Of a stretch of DNA of 64,000 nucleotides, positions 12,401 to 24,667 are shown piece by piece. Below the pieces are notes generated by a model. It worked only from the letters and a program-made list of their open reading frames with translations. It did no database searches and had not been told where the DNA came from. The stretch is from Iris pallida (lineage: Eukaryota; Streptophyta; Magnoliopsida; Asparagales; Iridaceae): positions 21,525,938 through 21,589,937 of the forward strand of contig JANAVB010031417.1 in NCBI GenBank assembly GCA_029216955.1, read 5' to 3'. Both the position numbers and the translations under genes were made by a program. Position 1 is the first letter of the stretch; each line of letters starts with the position of its first letter.

Positions 12401-13055
12401 TCCTCTTAGACCGGTAGAAGTCTTTAGGCAACTTAGCACCCGCCGGCAAGATCTCTATAATCAACTCCAACACTCGGTTGTAGCATTCTTGCGACATGTT
12501 AAAATCTGACTTAATGCTCAACAGTCTTGTAACCACCTCCAACGGTGAATGATCCTCACAACCAGGATACAATGGAGTCCTTGCATTCTCCAGCAACTCC
12601 ATGAACTGTGCAGCATCGGCGTTCGGTGCCTCCTCAGGTGCATCATGAACGAAACTAGGCCCCGCAGCATCGAAAACCATGTTCACGCACCCGTCGTCGT
12701 ATGCATGATTATCTGAAACAAAATTAGGTCCCGCATGCATATACGGCTCAACGTAAGGCTCCGGCTCTGATGCTAAAGACACAAGTTCTCCGTGTGCGGT
12801 CCACTGATAGTAATTAGGCGTGAAATCCCTCGAGTACAAATGATATGTCACTTTCACTTCTGGATAATATTTCACGTTATGACATTTCACACACGGACAC
12901 TTAATTTTGGTGCCGTCCATGTACTGAGGGAACGCCTTAGCAAACTGCAGGAACTGCTCTACTCCCGCTATGTATTCATCCCGCACACCACACATATCAT
13001 CAGGACGACGATTGTACATCCATAAACGATTCCGCAAGTAGTAATTCATATCCAT
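9421..13055 (-). pseudogene. TNP2-type CACTA transposase gene, three exons, two TAG codons
   Basis: This is the catalytic transposase of the element. Exon 1 runs 13055-10441, exon 2 10360-10261 and exon 3 10176-9421, with GT-AG introns and consistent phases. The N-terminus has the transposase-associated domain (GVRDEYIAGVEQFLQFA, then paired Cys motifs CPCVKCHN). The core includes the TNP2 signatures LRHNLDVMHIEKNVFDNI-type and FPPGFFDSMEHLPIHL. Exon 3 holds a DUF4216-like domain (RVVLF-like KIVLFRCDWFDP) and an acidic tail encoded by a GAA microsatellite. Two in-frame stops interrupt it: TAG at 10988-10986, where Trp is expected before DPLTELSIFFRDLC, and TAG at 10098-10096 before PSYCVNGFRF. 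There is no frameshift. The start is the Met after a ctttgcag acceptor-like site; an upstream Met at 13133 is also possible. Confidence 0.9.
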
Positions 13056-13154
13056 TTGAAAATAATTCTGCAAAGATGGACACACATTATCCAACAGGCA
13101 CAAATTCGTATATAATGTCTTATTATGGGACACACATTAGTAGCGGACAGTTAC

Positions 13155-13465
13155 TAATAACAATGATATTGACCGATACCGATACGGTTTGGCATGTTCC
13201 GATCCGATACAGACCGATACCAAATATTGACCGATACCGACATTGGCATGTTCCGATACTATACAGACCGATACCGATACCAAATATTGACCGATACCGA
13301 CATTGGCATGTTCCGATACCGATACTATACAGACCGATACCGACATTGGCATGTTCCGATACTATATCGACATTGGACAGTTACTAATAACAATGATATT
13401 ATCCAACAGGCCGATACCGACATTGGCATGTTCCGATACTATACCGACATTGGACAGTTACTAGA
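13155..13465 (+). repeat. Tandem array of GATACCG-type units derived from a hAT-like MITE head
   Basis: Repeated units of the form gaccgataccgacattggcatgttccgatactatac, with variable numbers of ccgatac. The same words, including ggtttggcatgt and tattgaccgatactgacattgg, occur once at the left end of the hAT-like MITE at 45040-45502. The array lies just upstream of the TNP2-type gene. Confidence 0.85.
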
Positions 13466-14800
13466 CTACACTTCACTTACACCTCTGGATGACTTTGGCT
13501 CAAACCAGCCAAAGCTAGTTCAACGAGAGCTCCAAGAAAAAAATGGCTCTCCTCCCACAAACCACAATGGAAACTATACTTGAATAATGCACTCTATTCA
13601 TTTGCGACTATTCCAGGTATCCAAATTATAAGCAACCCTATATACATGGTACGAATTTCCAACATATGACATTCATCCATAGCTACTGTTTAATTGTTTC
13701 ATTCGGGGTTCTATTATGTGTGAAATATGCAAGACGCAAGTTACATTCCGGATGGACTTTTATATCAAATTGGCGTTTCTAAAACACTAGTCCAAAACAT
13801 GGAAATCTTTTATTTTCCTGTATCTCTGTTTGTTTGTCATGTATATTTAGAATCTGTCTAGGACTCTAGACTAATGACATTCTTCTTGATATTGGTTTCA
13901 TGCACATTAAAAATACACTTTCTCAGCTACTATCTCTCCCCTCGTTTTAGGCATACTTTGATTCTTCACATCTTCCAGACCTAATTTAGAGCATATATAT
14001 ATATAGTTTAAGAAAATCAAGAAAATAGCAGCTTAAGTCATTTATAATTCCAAGAAAAGGTGTGGTATTGTGATTGAAATGCATTTTTGCTAAGGTCCAG
14101 AGTTCCGATCACATTCTATCATTATGTTACGTTTCATATCTCAAGGATTTTTTCTATCTATACTACTATATAATAAGAAAAGTTGAGGCTTCACCGTAAT
14201 TTTTTTTTGTTCCAAACATATCCTTGTTTATGTTTACTGAGTAAAATTGTTCATTAAGTTTAAAATGGACAAGTAGGTAATTATATATAGGAAAAAAATT
14301 AAAGAGAGATTGTTGTTTATTCTTTCCGAGTAGTATGAAATGCACATGGAAATCTTTTATTTTCTAAATGCAAGACGCAAGCTGTAAGGGAAAACCCAAA
14401 ACATGTCCAAGGATCGTGTCAGTGTCCAAGGGTCGTGTCCGTATCAGTGTCAGTGTCCAAAACACGCACACACAGTGTCAGTGTCCAAAATTTCGAGTTT
14501 GTGTGTGTGTGTGTGTGTGTGGGTGGGTGGGTGTGTGTGTGTGTGGGAGAGAAGGAGGAGGAGGAATTAGGTTAGGGTTTACCGCCGGAGAGGAGGAGGA
14601 GCTCCAGGAGGAGGAGGAGCTCGACGGGGGGGGGGGGAGGGAGTCGACGGGGGGGGGGGGGGAGGGAGTCACCGCGGGGGAGGGAGTCGCCGGGGGGGGG
14701 AGGGAGTCACCGCGGGGGAGGGAGTCGCCGGGGGGAGAGGGGGAAAAAAATTTCGAGTTTCGATTTTTCGAGTGAGGGGGAAAAGGGAGTCATGTGCCCT
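13466..14800 (-). promoter_or_regulatory. Upstream region of the CACTA transposase genes with GT and G-run tracts
   Basis: No coding sequence is supported. A gtgtcagtgtccaa tandem lies at 14415-14490, a (GT)n/(GTGG)n tract at 14500-14545 and a purine-rich G-run block at 14555-14750. Because transcription of the element runs leftwards from the right end, this block lies in the promoter or 5' leader and would be C-rich in RNA. Confidence 0.6.
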
Positions 14801-14809
14801 AAGTAAAAA

Positions 14810-15030
14810 GTTAGCGACGTCCACTGTTGACGTCGCTAACCGTCGCAATAATTTTAATATAAGCGACATATTTTCTTAATATGTCGCTGAACGTCGCTAT
14901 TCAGCGACATACTTTATCTAGTGTCGCCGAACGTCGCTATTCAGCGACGTATTGCGACGTTAATAGGAAGGAGTCGCTATATTATATAGTTAGCGACGTA
15001 ATTTCATTCCGTCGCTAAACGACGTCGCTA
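14810..15030. repeat. Right subterminal repeat array of the CACTA element
   Basis: Multiple GCGACGT/ACGTCGC copies mirror the left array and end just before the right terminal inverted repeat. Confidence 0.9.
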
Positions 15031-15054
15031 ATAGAGCATATTTTAGTAGTGGTA

Positions 15055-16021
15055 ATATTCTGATCTGGTAGTTTGTGAGAAATAAATTATCTTAGTTCAG
15101 CTTATTGATAATAACATAAGTTCAATTAACATTAATGTACGACAGCGGCTGAATTTAAAAGCACTAAGGATCAAACTAAGATAATATTATGAACTTGAAA
15201 GGGTTTGTTCAACATAATTTGATGTACGGCATTTAATCTACCAAAGATGTTAATATCATCTTATTTCCATGAGTAATACAATTATAATCCACTATCTATA
15301 ATTAAAAAATTTCATTACTTTAAATATTATTACTAATATTTATTTAATCTAAGTAAGTTTAATGTCAATATTTGTTGTAAATGTAATATTATGAACTAGA
15401 AATTTGTGGGAAATAAATTAATATGAATATCACATTTATTGTGTTGTATTAAACCTTTTAATTTAGTTATCTCTAACAATCACGTTTTTATTCGATATCA
15501 ATGAGATTCCATGTTCGACAATGTATATTTAGTATGTCCAGCTCTTTTTTATATAATTAAATTTGTATAAAATTAATCTACATGTTCGCATGTAGTTTGT
15601 TAAACATTTTTTTTTAATAAGAAACGACATTTAATCTAACAAAGATGTTAATATCATCTTATTTGCATGAGTAATCAACTTTTAATGAGTGTAAAATGTC
15701 ATTCCTTATCTTTTTTTCATATCAAGCTTCATCTTATTGGTAATAATGTTTTATTGTTTGTATTAAATTAGATTATCTAATAGCACCAAAAAAAGGTTTT
15801 TATATACTCTCTTCAACTACATATTTAACACAAATGAAAGTTCCATTGAGAATAACATAAGTTAAATTAAATAAGCAAGCTCACACAAAATGTTCTTTTA
15901 AGAGCTGGCTGAACTTGAAAGCATTCAAATACAAACTAAGATAATATTCAAGTACGTCAATACATTGAACAAAGAGTTCTTTTAAGCTGAATGATATTAA
16001 AAGCACTAAGGATCAAACTAA
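15055..16021. other. Host spacer with tandem duplications related to the RPA1-like 3' end
   Basis: No gene. A ~50-bp segment around aaagatgttaatatcatcttatt occurs at 15235 and 15640. Segments with caaactaagataatatt occur near 15170, 15925 and 16010. The sequence at 15695-15740 resembles the RPA1-like gene end at 19475-19520, so this spacer appears to be a duplicated 3' flank of that gene. An empty copy of the CACTA-1 insertion site lies at 15345-15420. Confidence 0.6.
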
Positions 16022-16024
16022 GGT

Positions 16025-19000
16025 CACTACAACAAAAAGACCGATTAATGACGCTCGACAAGGAGTTTTAATGACGGCTGATACATAAGCATTATCAAGT
16101 TGAAAAATACATTTTTTCTATGACGGTTTGGGCTAATTCTGGGCTTTTTATAACGTTTATAAAACAAAGCGTTATTAATAGTTTAGAACGGTGGCAAACT
16201 TGTAATAAACTTTTTGTAATATATTCCATCCTCCCTCCGATTTTACTCAGAAGAAGTCTCATTCTCCTTGCTCTCCTTCTGCCCCCTCTTCCCTCCTCTC
16301 CCCAAACCCTAAAATTTCCCATCTCCTCCTTTCAATCTCCCACAAACCCTAACTCTAGCTCTCACTCTAAACCCTAGCTCTAGGTCTCACTCTAAGCCCT
16401 AAGCCCCCAACCCCTCCTCCCACGAACCCTAAGCCCTAAGCCCCCAACCCCTCGCTCGTCGACGGAAGCGGCGGCGGCGGGAATGATGTGGTGGGTCAAG
16501 GTCGTCCAGGCGTTGTGGCTTCGGGTTCAGAAGATCGGGGAGGTCGGTGCTCATGATGAGCGGGACGACGCTCGGTCGAGAACAGGAAGTGGAGTCGGAG
16601 AAGGGCTCGGGAAGGCGTGGGCTCGGGATCCGGTCGGGGTTGTCCTCGGCACGGAGACACGTCGGCATCGACGCTGGATCACAAACCCCATCTAGGTATC
16701 TACTCCCTCTATTTCTTTCGGTCGGTTCTGATGAGAAATTAGGTTAATTTTTTTCTTGTAGCTATTGGATTCTTGTGAATTTAGAAAGTTTGTATTTTCT
16801 CATTGAAATGTAATTCTTGTGATTCTGATGGGAAATTAGGTTAATTTTCTTCTTGTAGCTAGGGGAGGCGGCGATGGCGGAGCCCTTGGCGTCTCAAGCC
16901 GAAACGATCACCTGTAAATTTGCTGCGGCCAGACTTCGATTTGAATTTTTTTCTTCTACAGAAGAGGTAATTTCTCTACGACAGCATTTTGCTCTTATTT
17001 ATAGGGTTTTTTTGTCTCAATTGTTGAGATTTGTTGCACTGTTGTAATTTCAATTATTTGTTCCTACTTTTTGCTGGATTTGACAGGATTATAAGAATAA
17101 TTTGTTTTTGTCGAAAATCTTATTCAAGGTGTTCGCATCGGTCCGTATTGGATACTTATAGTCCGATACGTACCGATACAATAAAATTTCACTGTGTATA
17201 TACTTCAGATTCTTGGAAGCTGCTAGAAGGATGAGTGCCGATCCTTCAAACTGCCTTGTAATTGAGGACTCTTTGTAAGTTAAAATGGTTACCATCATAT
17301 TTACTGAGTGCGTTCTTGCACTATTAAATTTCTATATAAGTCCTCGTGTAGCCAAAAGACAATAAATTATTCAAAATGTAATCTTCTTTCAATAGTGATC
17401 TTCTAAATATCTGACTGTAGAAAAGTTAATAAAGGGAAAATTGGATAGTTTTGGAAATATGATGTGTGCTCTTCTTGATTTAAGTGTGGAAGATGTCGGC
17501 CACTCATGTTATAGACAATCCAGATTAGCCATTGCCTACATTGGCCATTTGTCAGTGAATCCTATATCAATTAATTTTGTCATAAGTCTTCAATGCAATA
17601 TCAATGGTAAACTTAAAGGTAATGTTCAGTCTGTATCATCTAATATAAATAAAAAGCAATAGTTGCCAATAATTTTTTTCGTTTAACCATATAAAATGGA
17701 TGATGATCTTTGTCTTGCCTTTGCCTGATAAGAAGTTGGATATCATATTCTAGGCATCGATTCAGCATGCTAGAAGTAAACTAGAAAACATGAAATCAAC
17801 GGATGTTTGCTGGGTTTTCCAGTTTATGGATAGAGAACTTGAAAATTTTGGAAGTAACAATTTTTTTCTTAGACGTGACTTGTAAAAAGAAAATAACATA
17901 AGAACATTTTTTTTGGAAGGAGCTTACAACCTATCAACTGTCCTTGACATGTTATCCCAAGGAATGGACCAAATGATATACGGGATTTTCCATTGTGCTT
18001 GCTGCCTGGTGTGTGTCTTTGCAGCTTTTGTTACCTCAAAGCAGGGCAACGTGAGTTGCCAAAGTTAACAGAAGCTAGATGGGGTTTTATATTTCTAGGT
18101 TGCTACACTCCATTATCATGTTGAACCATTGGGCACATTTTAATTGTATGCCTAAAATGAGATATGACACTATTTACATATTTTAATCCCAAGCCTTTTT
18201 GTGTGTGTGTTGTTGAGAAAACTGGGTAGTACTCTCAAGGACAATAACAGAGGCTTCTTTAAGTGATTTGAAATGTTGGTATTTACCACTCTTCTGGTAA
18301 AGAAGATTACATAAGAGGGAGGAGGCTATCTTAAGAAGGATAGCCACCATAGAGCTTATTGTGAAAATTAATGATATCTGAAGGGAGCATATTCAAATAT
18401 GCACATATTTATAGTGTGGATATAGTCTCAAGATAGGGCATGGAAAAACACTCAACTTAGCATCGAGCATATGTATTATTGTATAATCTTGAACACTAAA
18501 CCACTAATGTAAAAGGATTGATCAGTTTTTTTATTCATCCAAATGGGCGGACCCCCACCATAGGCCCACCCAGGGGAGTAGCCGCTTCCCCTGAGTTCCG
18601 GGTTTCCTTCTATCTATTATATGTTTCTCCTATTATTTATTTTACTTTCTTTAATGATTTCCATTACTTCATTATTATTGTGGACGATTTTCATTACTGT
18701 GTACATAATTTTTATGATCTTTCTTGATCATTTGAAAAGATTTCATTAGTATGGTTGCCTGGGGCATATTTGATTAACCTGAGACAATGTTCAAGAAGGT
18801 GAAAATGTGTATTATTTTGTTGTAGTGGATATGGGACAAATACCTGATCCCTATCATGACCTAGTTTGTTTTACTCATTTCTCTTGATATTTCATGATTA
18901 GATTTGATTTTTAGGCCTGACAATTATATGGACTGATTTGGTTTTCTCTTTTTCTCAGGATTTCACTGGTGTTCCGGCTGTCGTTGATCTTTCATGATTA

Positions 19001-19470
19001 TTGGTTATGTGGCCAAGTTTTGATGTGGACAATTTTGGTAGTTGTAAATATCTATATGTATTTGGATACTCTATTTTGATAATGTAATGAAGATGTTGAT
19101 ATATACTCTATTTTGAGAAATGTAATAAAGATGGTGATATATAATGTTAACTTTTTGGAATGTAATATATACTGTGCAGTATGGAGCATTATAAATATGC
19201 TAATTTGAATAGTATAAAGTGTTATAAATGTGCTGCATTGAGCCTATACATATTATCTATTCATGACGTTTTAAAATTGTTCTGAATTGTGCACTATATA
19301 TTAACTATTCATAACGTTTTTATAGAAACTATTCATGACGGTTGTTTTATGACGCTTTTAAAAACATTTATAACATCCGTTTTTATAACGGTTGCTGTGA
19401 AAAAAAAGCGTCATGGTTCGTCATTAATGACACTTTTTAGCCGTCAATAAAAGAGTTTTTTGTTGTAGTG
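16025..19470. mobile_element. Non-autonomous CACTA element, TSD GGT
   Basis: It starts CACTACAACAAAAAG and ends with the inverse (TTTTTTGTTGTAGTG), flanked by GGT duplications (16022-16024 and 19471-19473). Subterminal copies of TAATGACG/CGTCATTA lie at both ends. No transposase is encoded. The left third contains a short GC-rich region that may be captured. The element lies 8 bp beyond the stop codon of the RPA1-like pseudogene. Confidence 0.93.
16200..17240 (+). other. GC-rich, possibly captured exon-like sequence in the second CACTA
   Basis: This contrasts with the AT-rich remainder of the element. There is a CT-rich leader with aaccctaa repeats (16290-16450) and a 71-codon ORF (16483-16695) ending at a possible gtatct donor. 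A second open stretch at 16875-16965 is followed by gtaatt. I do not recognise the peptides. It may be a captured host fragment or the transcribed leader of a longer CACTA relative. Confidence 0.35.
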
Positions 19471-21241
19471 GGTAATCTTCATTCCTTCTCTTTCTTTATA
19501 TCAATCTTCATCTTCTTTGATCCTGCTGTTGTTGAGTATGCATCAACCAATGACCTCTTCAATCCGGAATCTTCAGGAGTTTCTACAGACTAAATCTCTT
19601 GTGAATATTTAACATTTGGTGTTGAAATCATCTCTCCACACGATCCAATCTATTAATTTATATGACAATGCAATTAAAATGTGTTGTAAATGAAAAGAAA
19701 ATGACTAATTAAAGGAAACTTGTTTACCATTTCGACATCATTATCCTCCTTCAACAAATTTGAAAAAAATCAGATTCCTGTAAAAAAAATATTTTCAACA
19801 GAATATTTAAAAAATAATTAAAACAATTTCAAATTACCAAAAGATTAACACATACCTGATTGTCTTTAAAATTTTCAGAATATAGTGAAATTAGTCCTTC
19901 ATCGGTAGTCAGCTTTAATACCGTAAATGATCCAGTATAATTACGTACTTGTTCAGATCTTACTTGAATTTTGAAGAAAATTCTTAAGCCAACTAAATTT
20001 TGTATTTTCTCAAGAATTTTCTTATAATTTTCTGATTCCTACATTTTTAAAAAAGAGAAACAAATTTTTAATAAATATAACAAATTTAAGTATAGTGCAA
20101 AAATTATTTTATATGCTTAGAGCTTATTTGCAAATGTACCTCTGACGTCTTCTTTTTTAAATCCAAAGCCTTTTTTTCAATAAGCTGAACGCATTCTTAG
20201 TCCCATAATAGTAAATCTATTTCTCCGGTTGTGTCAATGACACGAACATTAATTTTGTACCTGTCATAGAAAATTGTATTTAAATAATCAAGAAGAATAG
20301 TAATTAGGTTTAAAATGATTGTAGGTTAATACCTGATGTTAACATCTTTTTCAAATTTGTCACATCTGTCACAGTAAAATAAATTGCCACATTTATCTAT
20401 TTTTTTGGACATTTGTTACACGAAAAATACCACCAAGCATTCTTTAATAAAACTTCAACAATTTCAGCATAAACCCAAAAGCTTCCAATCTGATAATCAA
20501 TAATAAAAAATTTATATTAATATTCAGATTAAGGTAAATTATGTAATATAATATAATTATAAATTGTAACTGAAAGAAATATATACCTCATGGTTCTCTC
20601 TCAATTTCTCAATGGTCCTAACTATAACTTGGCCACTTGATAATTCATTTTCAACCAAATTTGTAGAAGTTAGTGAAACTGTACTTATAGTGATTGATTC
20701 ACTACTTTCTTCAACAATCCTTCATAAAGTAGACAAATATTCATTAATTTAATTCTGAATACTCATTAAAATTATCATAAAGTAAACAATTAATTATAGT
20801 ATCGATATGTTTTAGTTACCTTGATTTAAAATTTTCAATCTCAGGAATGTCAACACCAAATGTCAACCTTGACACATAGAACGTGTTGGATGCTGTAACT
20901 TGTCCTAATCGGAAATCAATACAATTTAAACTTGTATTAAATTATTTTATAAATGAAGAATAAAAATAAAATTCAATATATAAGAAATAATTATCACCTC
21001 TATATAATTTGGTACGAAACATTTGTAGTATTACTACAACAGGTTCATTTCTTCCATTATTAACGTACGAAACCATATCATCAACCAAATTGCCCCACAA
21101 AGTACATGGCAGACGATGTTTCCTAATAATACAAAAGAAATTAATTAATTTTTTAATTATATGGATAATATTAAAAATAGAATAATCAAAAATTTAAATT
21201 ATTACTCATTGTCTTCGAGAGTAATATCCATAAGTCGTGTT

Positions 21242-21504
21242 TAGGGGTGAGCATTCGGTTTATTCGGTTTAAACCGAACCGAATAACCCAAAACCGAATT
21301 GGACCGAAATCGAATAAGCAAAACCGAAACCGAACCGAATTAAATCGGTTCGATTTTCGGTTTATTCGGTTTATTCATATATTTTTGATTTTTTTGAGCT
21401 TTTTTTGTTAATATATATAGTAACTAAATATACATAGACATATTTAGTATATACCTATATATATTTAGTATATACCTATATATATTAATACTTATATATA
21501 TAGT

Positions 21505-21556
<52 letters not shown>

Positions 21557-21719
21557 TAAATTTTCTTATTCAGTTTTCGGTTTTGGACCGAAACCGAATA
21601 AGAAAATTTAGTATTTTCAAAACCGAAACCGAACCAAATTTTTTAAAATCGAACCTCTTATTCGGTTAAGTTCGGTTCGGTTCGATTTTTGGTCCAAAAC
21701 CGAATAATGCTCACCCCTA
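21242..21719. mobile_element. hAT-like MITE inserted in exon 3 of the RPA1-like gene
   Basis: Ends are TAGGGGTGAGCATTCGG and its inverse (CCGAATAATGCTCACCCCTA). An exact 8-bp duplication GTCGTGTT flanks it (21234-21241 and 21720-21727), as expected for hAT elements. The interior is made of repeated aaaccgaa/ttcggttt words plus an (AC)n/(AT)n tract. Removing it and one TSD copy restores the reading frame of exon 3. Confidence 0.92.
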
Positions 21720-22150
21720 GTCGTGTTGGTCCATCTTTCAAATCCCTTTGTTGGGGAGGATCTAATGTAACAACTCGTCCAATAATATCTGAAATTAATG
21801 GTATTTACAAATAACAATAAATTTGATGAAATAAAATAATTTCATATTTGTAAACACAATAAAACCATGTATTTACCAATTAGTTTGTTATCATCTAAAG
21901 GTTCCTCACTTGTAAGATCAGAAAACTTTTGAAAACTAAAAACAAAGGAAGGAAATTTCTCATCAAATATTTCAACAACTTTCGTTTTTGCCAAGAATAA
22001 TATCTTGTATTTATTTGTTGTTGTTTTGTATTTCATGTTGTTATTTGTAACAACAAAACAACGAACAACATAGAGTCTTCTCTCATTCAGCAAAGGTTGA
22101 AAGTTGGAGATTAAATCTTTCTTAATACTTGCATGAATTCGATCGCCCTG

Positions 22151-24667
22151 CAAAGAAAAAAAATAAATTCAGTACACAAATATTTATGCATATAATTTAT
22201 TCAAGTATTCAGCTAATTTTATTATTATTGAAATACTGCCACTATCTATAATTATGAAATCATTGGTATTATTTTTTATTATCCATGATATACTGCGATT
22301 AAATTTGTTTGTGGAATCTGTTAATTTTTATTACATGTTGGTAAATCAACATCCTCCTATTCTCTCAATTCTTTCCTAGACTGTAAGTACATTTATGGAT
22401 ATTTTGTTATACTATATACAATTTTAATTATATAACTGAATGTTGTTTTTATATTTAACACTTGATAGTAGCAACTAAGGATATATTTATATATGAATGT
22501 TGTTTTGATATTTAACTTTAATTTCAGCCACTTTTTCAGTTGGTACAAATGACGGTAAAGAGGTAACTGTCAGTTACCATCATCATACATTTATCTTCGT
22601 TCGGCTATCGTCAAAACTATTGGCGGGAAATTAGTTGCAGCCATTGGCCCATTGGCAATGTGACCGTGTGAACTGATGTTGTAAAATATGCTCTTTTTCT
22701 CTGGTATTTGTGTATTTTTTTCGTCGGATTCCGATTGTATTTGTGTTTTATCATTTAACACATTTCGTTCGACTATCGCTAGAACCATTGGCGGGACATT
22801 CGTTGCAGCCATTGGTCCATCGGCAATGATGATTTGACAGCCAATGGCAGGGTATTCGTTGCAGCCATTGGTTGGTTAATCTAAATCTGAGTCTACCAAG
22901 TCTTTAACATGAGTAATAGTAGTTTATTCTATTATTGTACATCACCAGAATCAGGTTAAAAAACAATATAGTGGGCCCCTAAAACCGTGGGCTACTAAAA
23001 TCGGATTTTTTGTGCCCTCCCCAAAACCGTGGGTTCCTAAAACCGTGGGATGCTAAAACCTGATTCTAAACTAAGGTTTATATATATAGATTTACTATCT
23101 TACAAAAACAAAAGAATATTTCTTTTGTTTTAATTACTCAAACATTTTTCATCCAAATTTTCTTATCATTTTCTGGCATTTGTGTGTTTTTTTGCAATCG
23201 TTTTAACATTTTATGTTACTGACATTTGTGTTTTTTTTGCTATTGTTTTTCATGCTGTTAATTATAGACAGTATGAACACAACAGTTTAATGTAAAATAT
23301 GTTGGGAAACCAACAGTATTCTTGGTTGATGGAGAAATGTGGCTGGCAGTTGTTTAATTGATGAGAAAGAATGGTCTTGGGAAAAGGTTTTTAATTTTTT
23401 GAATATTTTTGGACATGGCTGAAGGTTAATTAATGACAATTGTATCACGATTTAATGTTGCTGGCATCTGTTTAATTATTGTACAATTTCTTTTTGTAAT
23501 CATATTTTTTTTAATGATTTTTTTATTGTGGCTGAGTTTAGGCATGAAAGTGGCATTTTTTATGTTACTGTCATTTGTGTTTTATTGTGGCTGAGTTTTA
23601 TGTTACTGTCATTTGTTTTTTTTTGTGCCCTTCACAAAACCGTGGGTTCAACTCTCGTTAAAACCGTGAGTTTTATGTTACTGTCATTCCGATTGTATTT
23701 GTGTTTTATCATTTAATACATTTCGTTCGACTCTCGTTAAAACCATTGGCGGGGCATTCGTTGCAGCCATTGGTCCATCGAAAATGATGATTTGGCAGCT
23801 ATTGGCGAGGTATTCGTTGCAGCCATTGGTTGGTTAATCTAAATCTGAGTCTATTAAAAAATTCCTCAACCAAACATTTAATGTTGCTGGCAGCTGTTTA
23901 ATCTAAAACAAAATGTGTCATTTTTTTGAATAATTTTGTTTTTGACTAGTGGTTAATTAATGACAATTGTATCACATTTTAATGTTGCTGGCAGCTGTTT
24001 AATCATTGTACAATTTCGTTTTGTAACCATATGATTTTTTAATTACACCAGCTCTTAAAAAATTACCCCAGTAATTTGTACATTAATTCCCAATTGTACA
24101 AATTACTGTTGTACATACAACATTGATTCCCAATTTAATGTTGCTGGCAGCTGTTTAATCATTGTACAATTTCGTGTCAAATGCTGTTGTAAAAGATGCT
24201 CTTTTGAATCTGGCATTTGTGTATTTTTTTTCATCAAATTCCGATTGTATTTGTGTTTTATCATTTAACACATTTCGTTCGACTCTCGCTAAAACCATTG
24301 GCGGGGCATTCGTTGCAGCCATTGGTCCATCAAAAATGATGATTTGGTAGCCATTGGCAGGGTATTCGTTGCAGCCATTGGTTGGTTAATCTAAATCTGA
24401 GTCTATCAAGTCTTTGTACTTTGATTCGAATGTTATAAAAGTAATTTAGAAGGTTTGATATTGATAGAATATGGAAAACTTCTCCTTACATTAACGTACA
24501 TATAATGTATGATAATAATTTTTTTTGTAACCATATGGAAGCATTGAATTATTACAACAGTTTAATGTAATAGTAGTTTATTTTATTACTGTACATCACC
24601 AATTTTTTTTAAGATTATATCTAACATAAATTGCAGAATGTAATAAACTGAGGATAAATAAAATTAC
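22151..24667 (-). repeat. Repeat-filled intron 1 of the RPA1-like pseudogene
   Basis: A module with ttcgttgcagccattgg and accattggcggg recurs at about 22728-22905, 23686-23860 and 24238-24412, with a partial copy at 22590-22665. The segment tttaatgttgctggcagctg recurs at about 23450, 23880, 23980 and 24135. The gene's own upstream region (24880-25000) is duplicated at 23265-23420. No coding sequence was seen. Confidence 0.8.
22947..23067. mobile_element. Small MITE-like inverted-repeat unit
   Basis: The unit is bounded by agaatcaggtt and its inverse aacctgattct, 121 bp in all, with internal aaaccgtggg repeats. No clear target duplication was seen, so the class is open. Confidence 0.4.

Larger units (their letters stand above)
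6105..15051 (-). mobile_element. Complete CACTA (En/Spm) DNA transposon, TSD GTA
   Basis: The element starts CACTACTAAAAT and ends with the inverse (ATTTTAGTAGTG). It is flanked by the 3-bp duplication GTA (6102-6104 and 15052-15054). Both ends carry arrays of a GCGACGT/ACGTCGC subterminal motif (6125-6505 and 14810-15030), the usual binding platform for a TNPA-type protein. Inside are two minus-strand transposase genes in tandem, TNP2-type then TNPA-type, so the transcriptional 5' end is at the right. A related empty site at 15345-15420 confirms the borders. Both genes carry in-frame TAG codons, so this copy is probably no longer autonomous. Confidence 0.96.

Noticed and set aside
13155..13465. 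CRISPR-like regular repeats
   Set aside because: The units are contiguous and variable, with no unique spacers, and the DNA is plant nuclear. They derive from a MITE end.
14368..14775. Gly/Glu-rich ORF in the CACTA
   Set aside because: Translation of GT, GGA and G-run tracts, with no start context or conservation.
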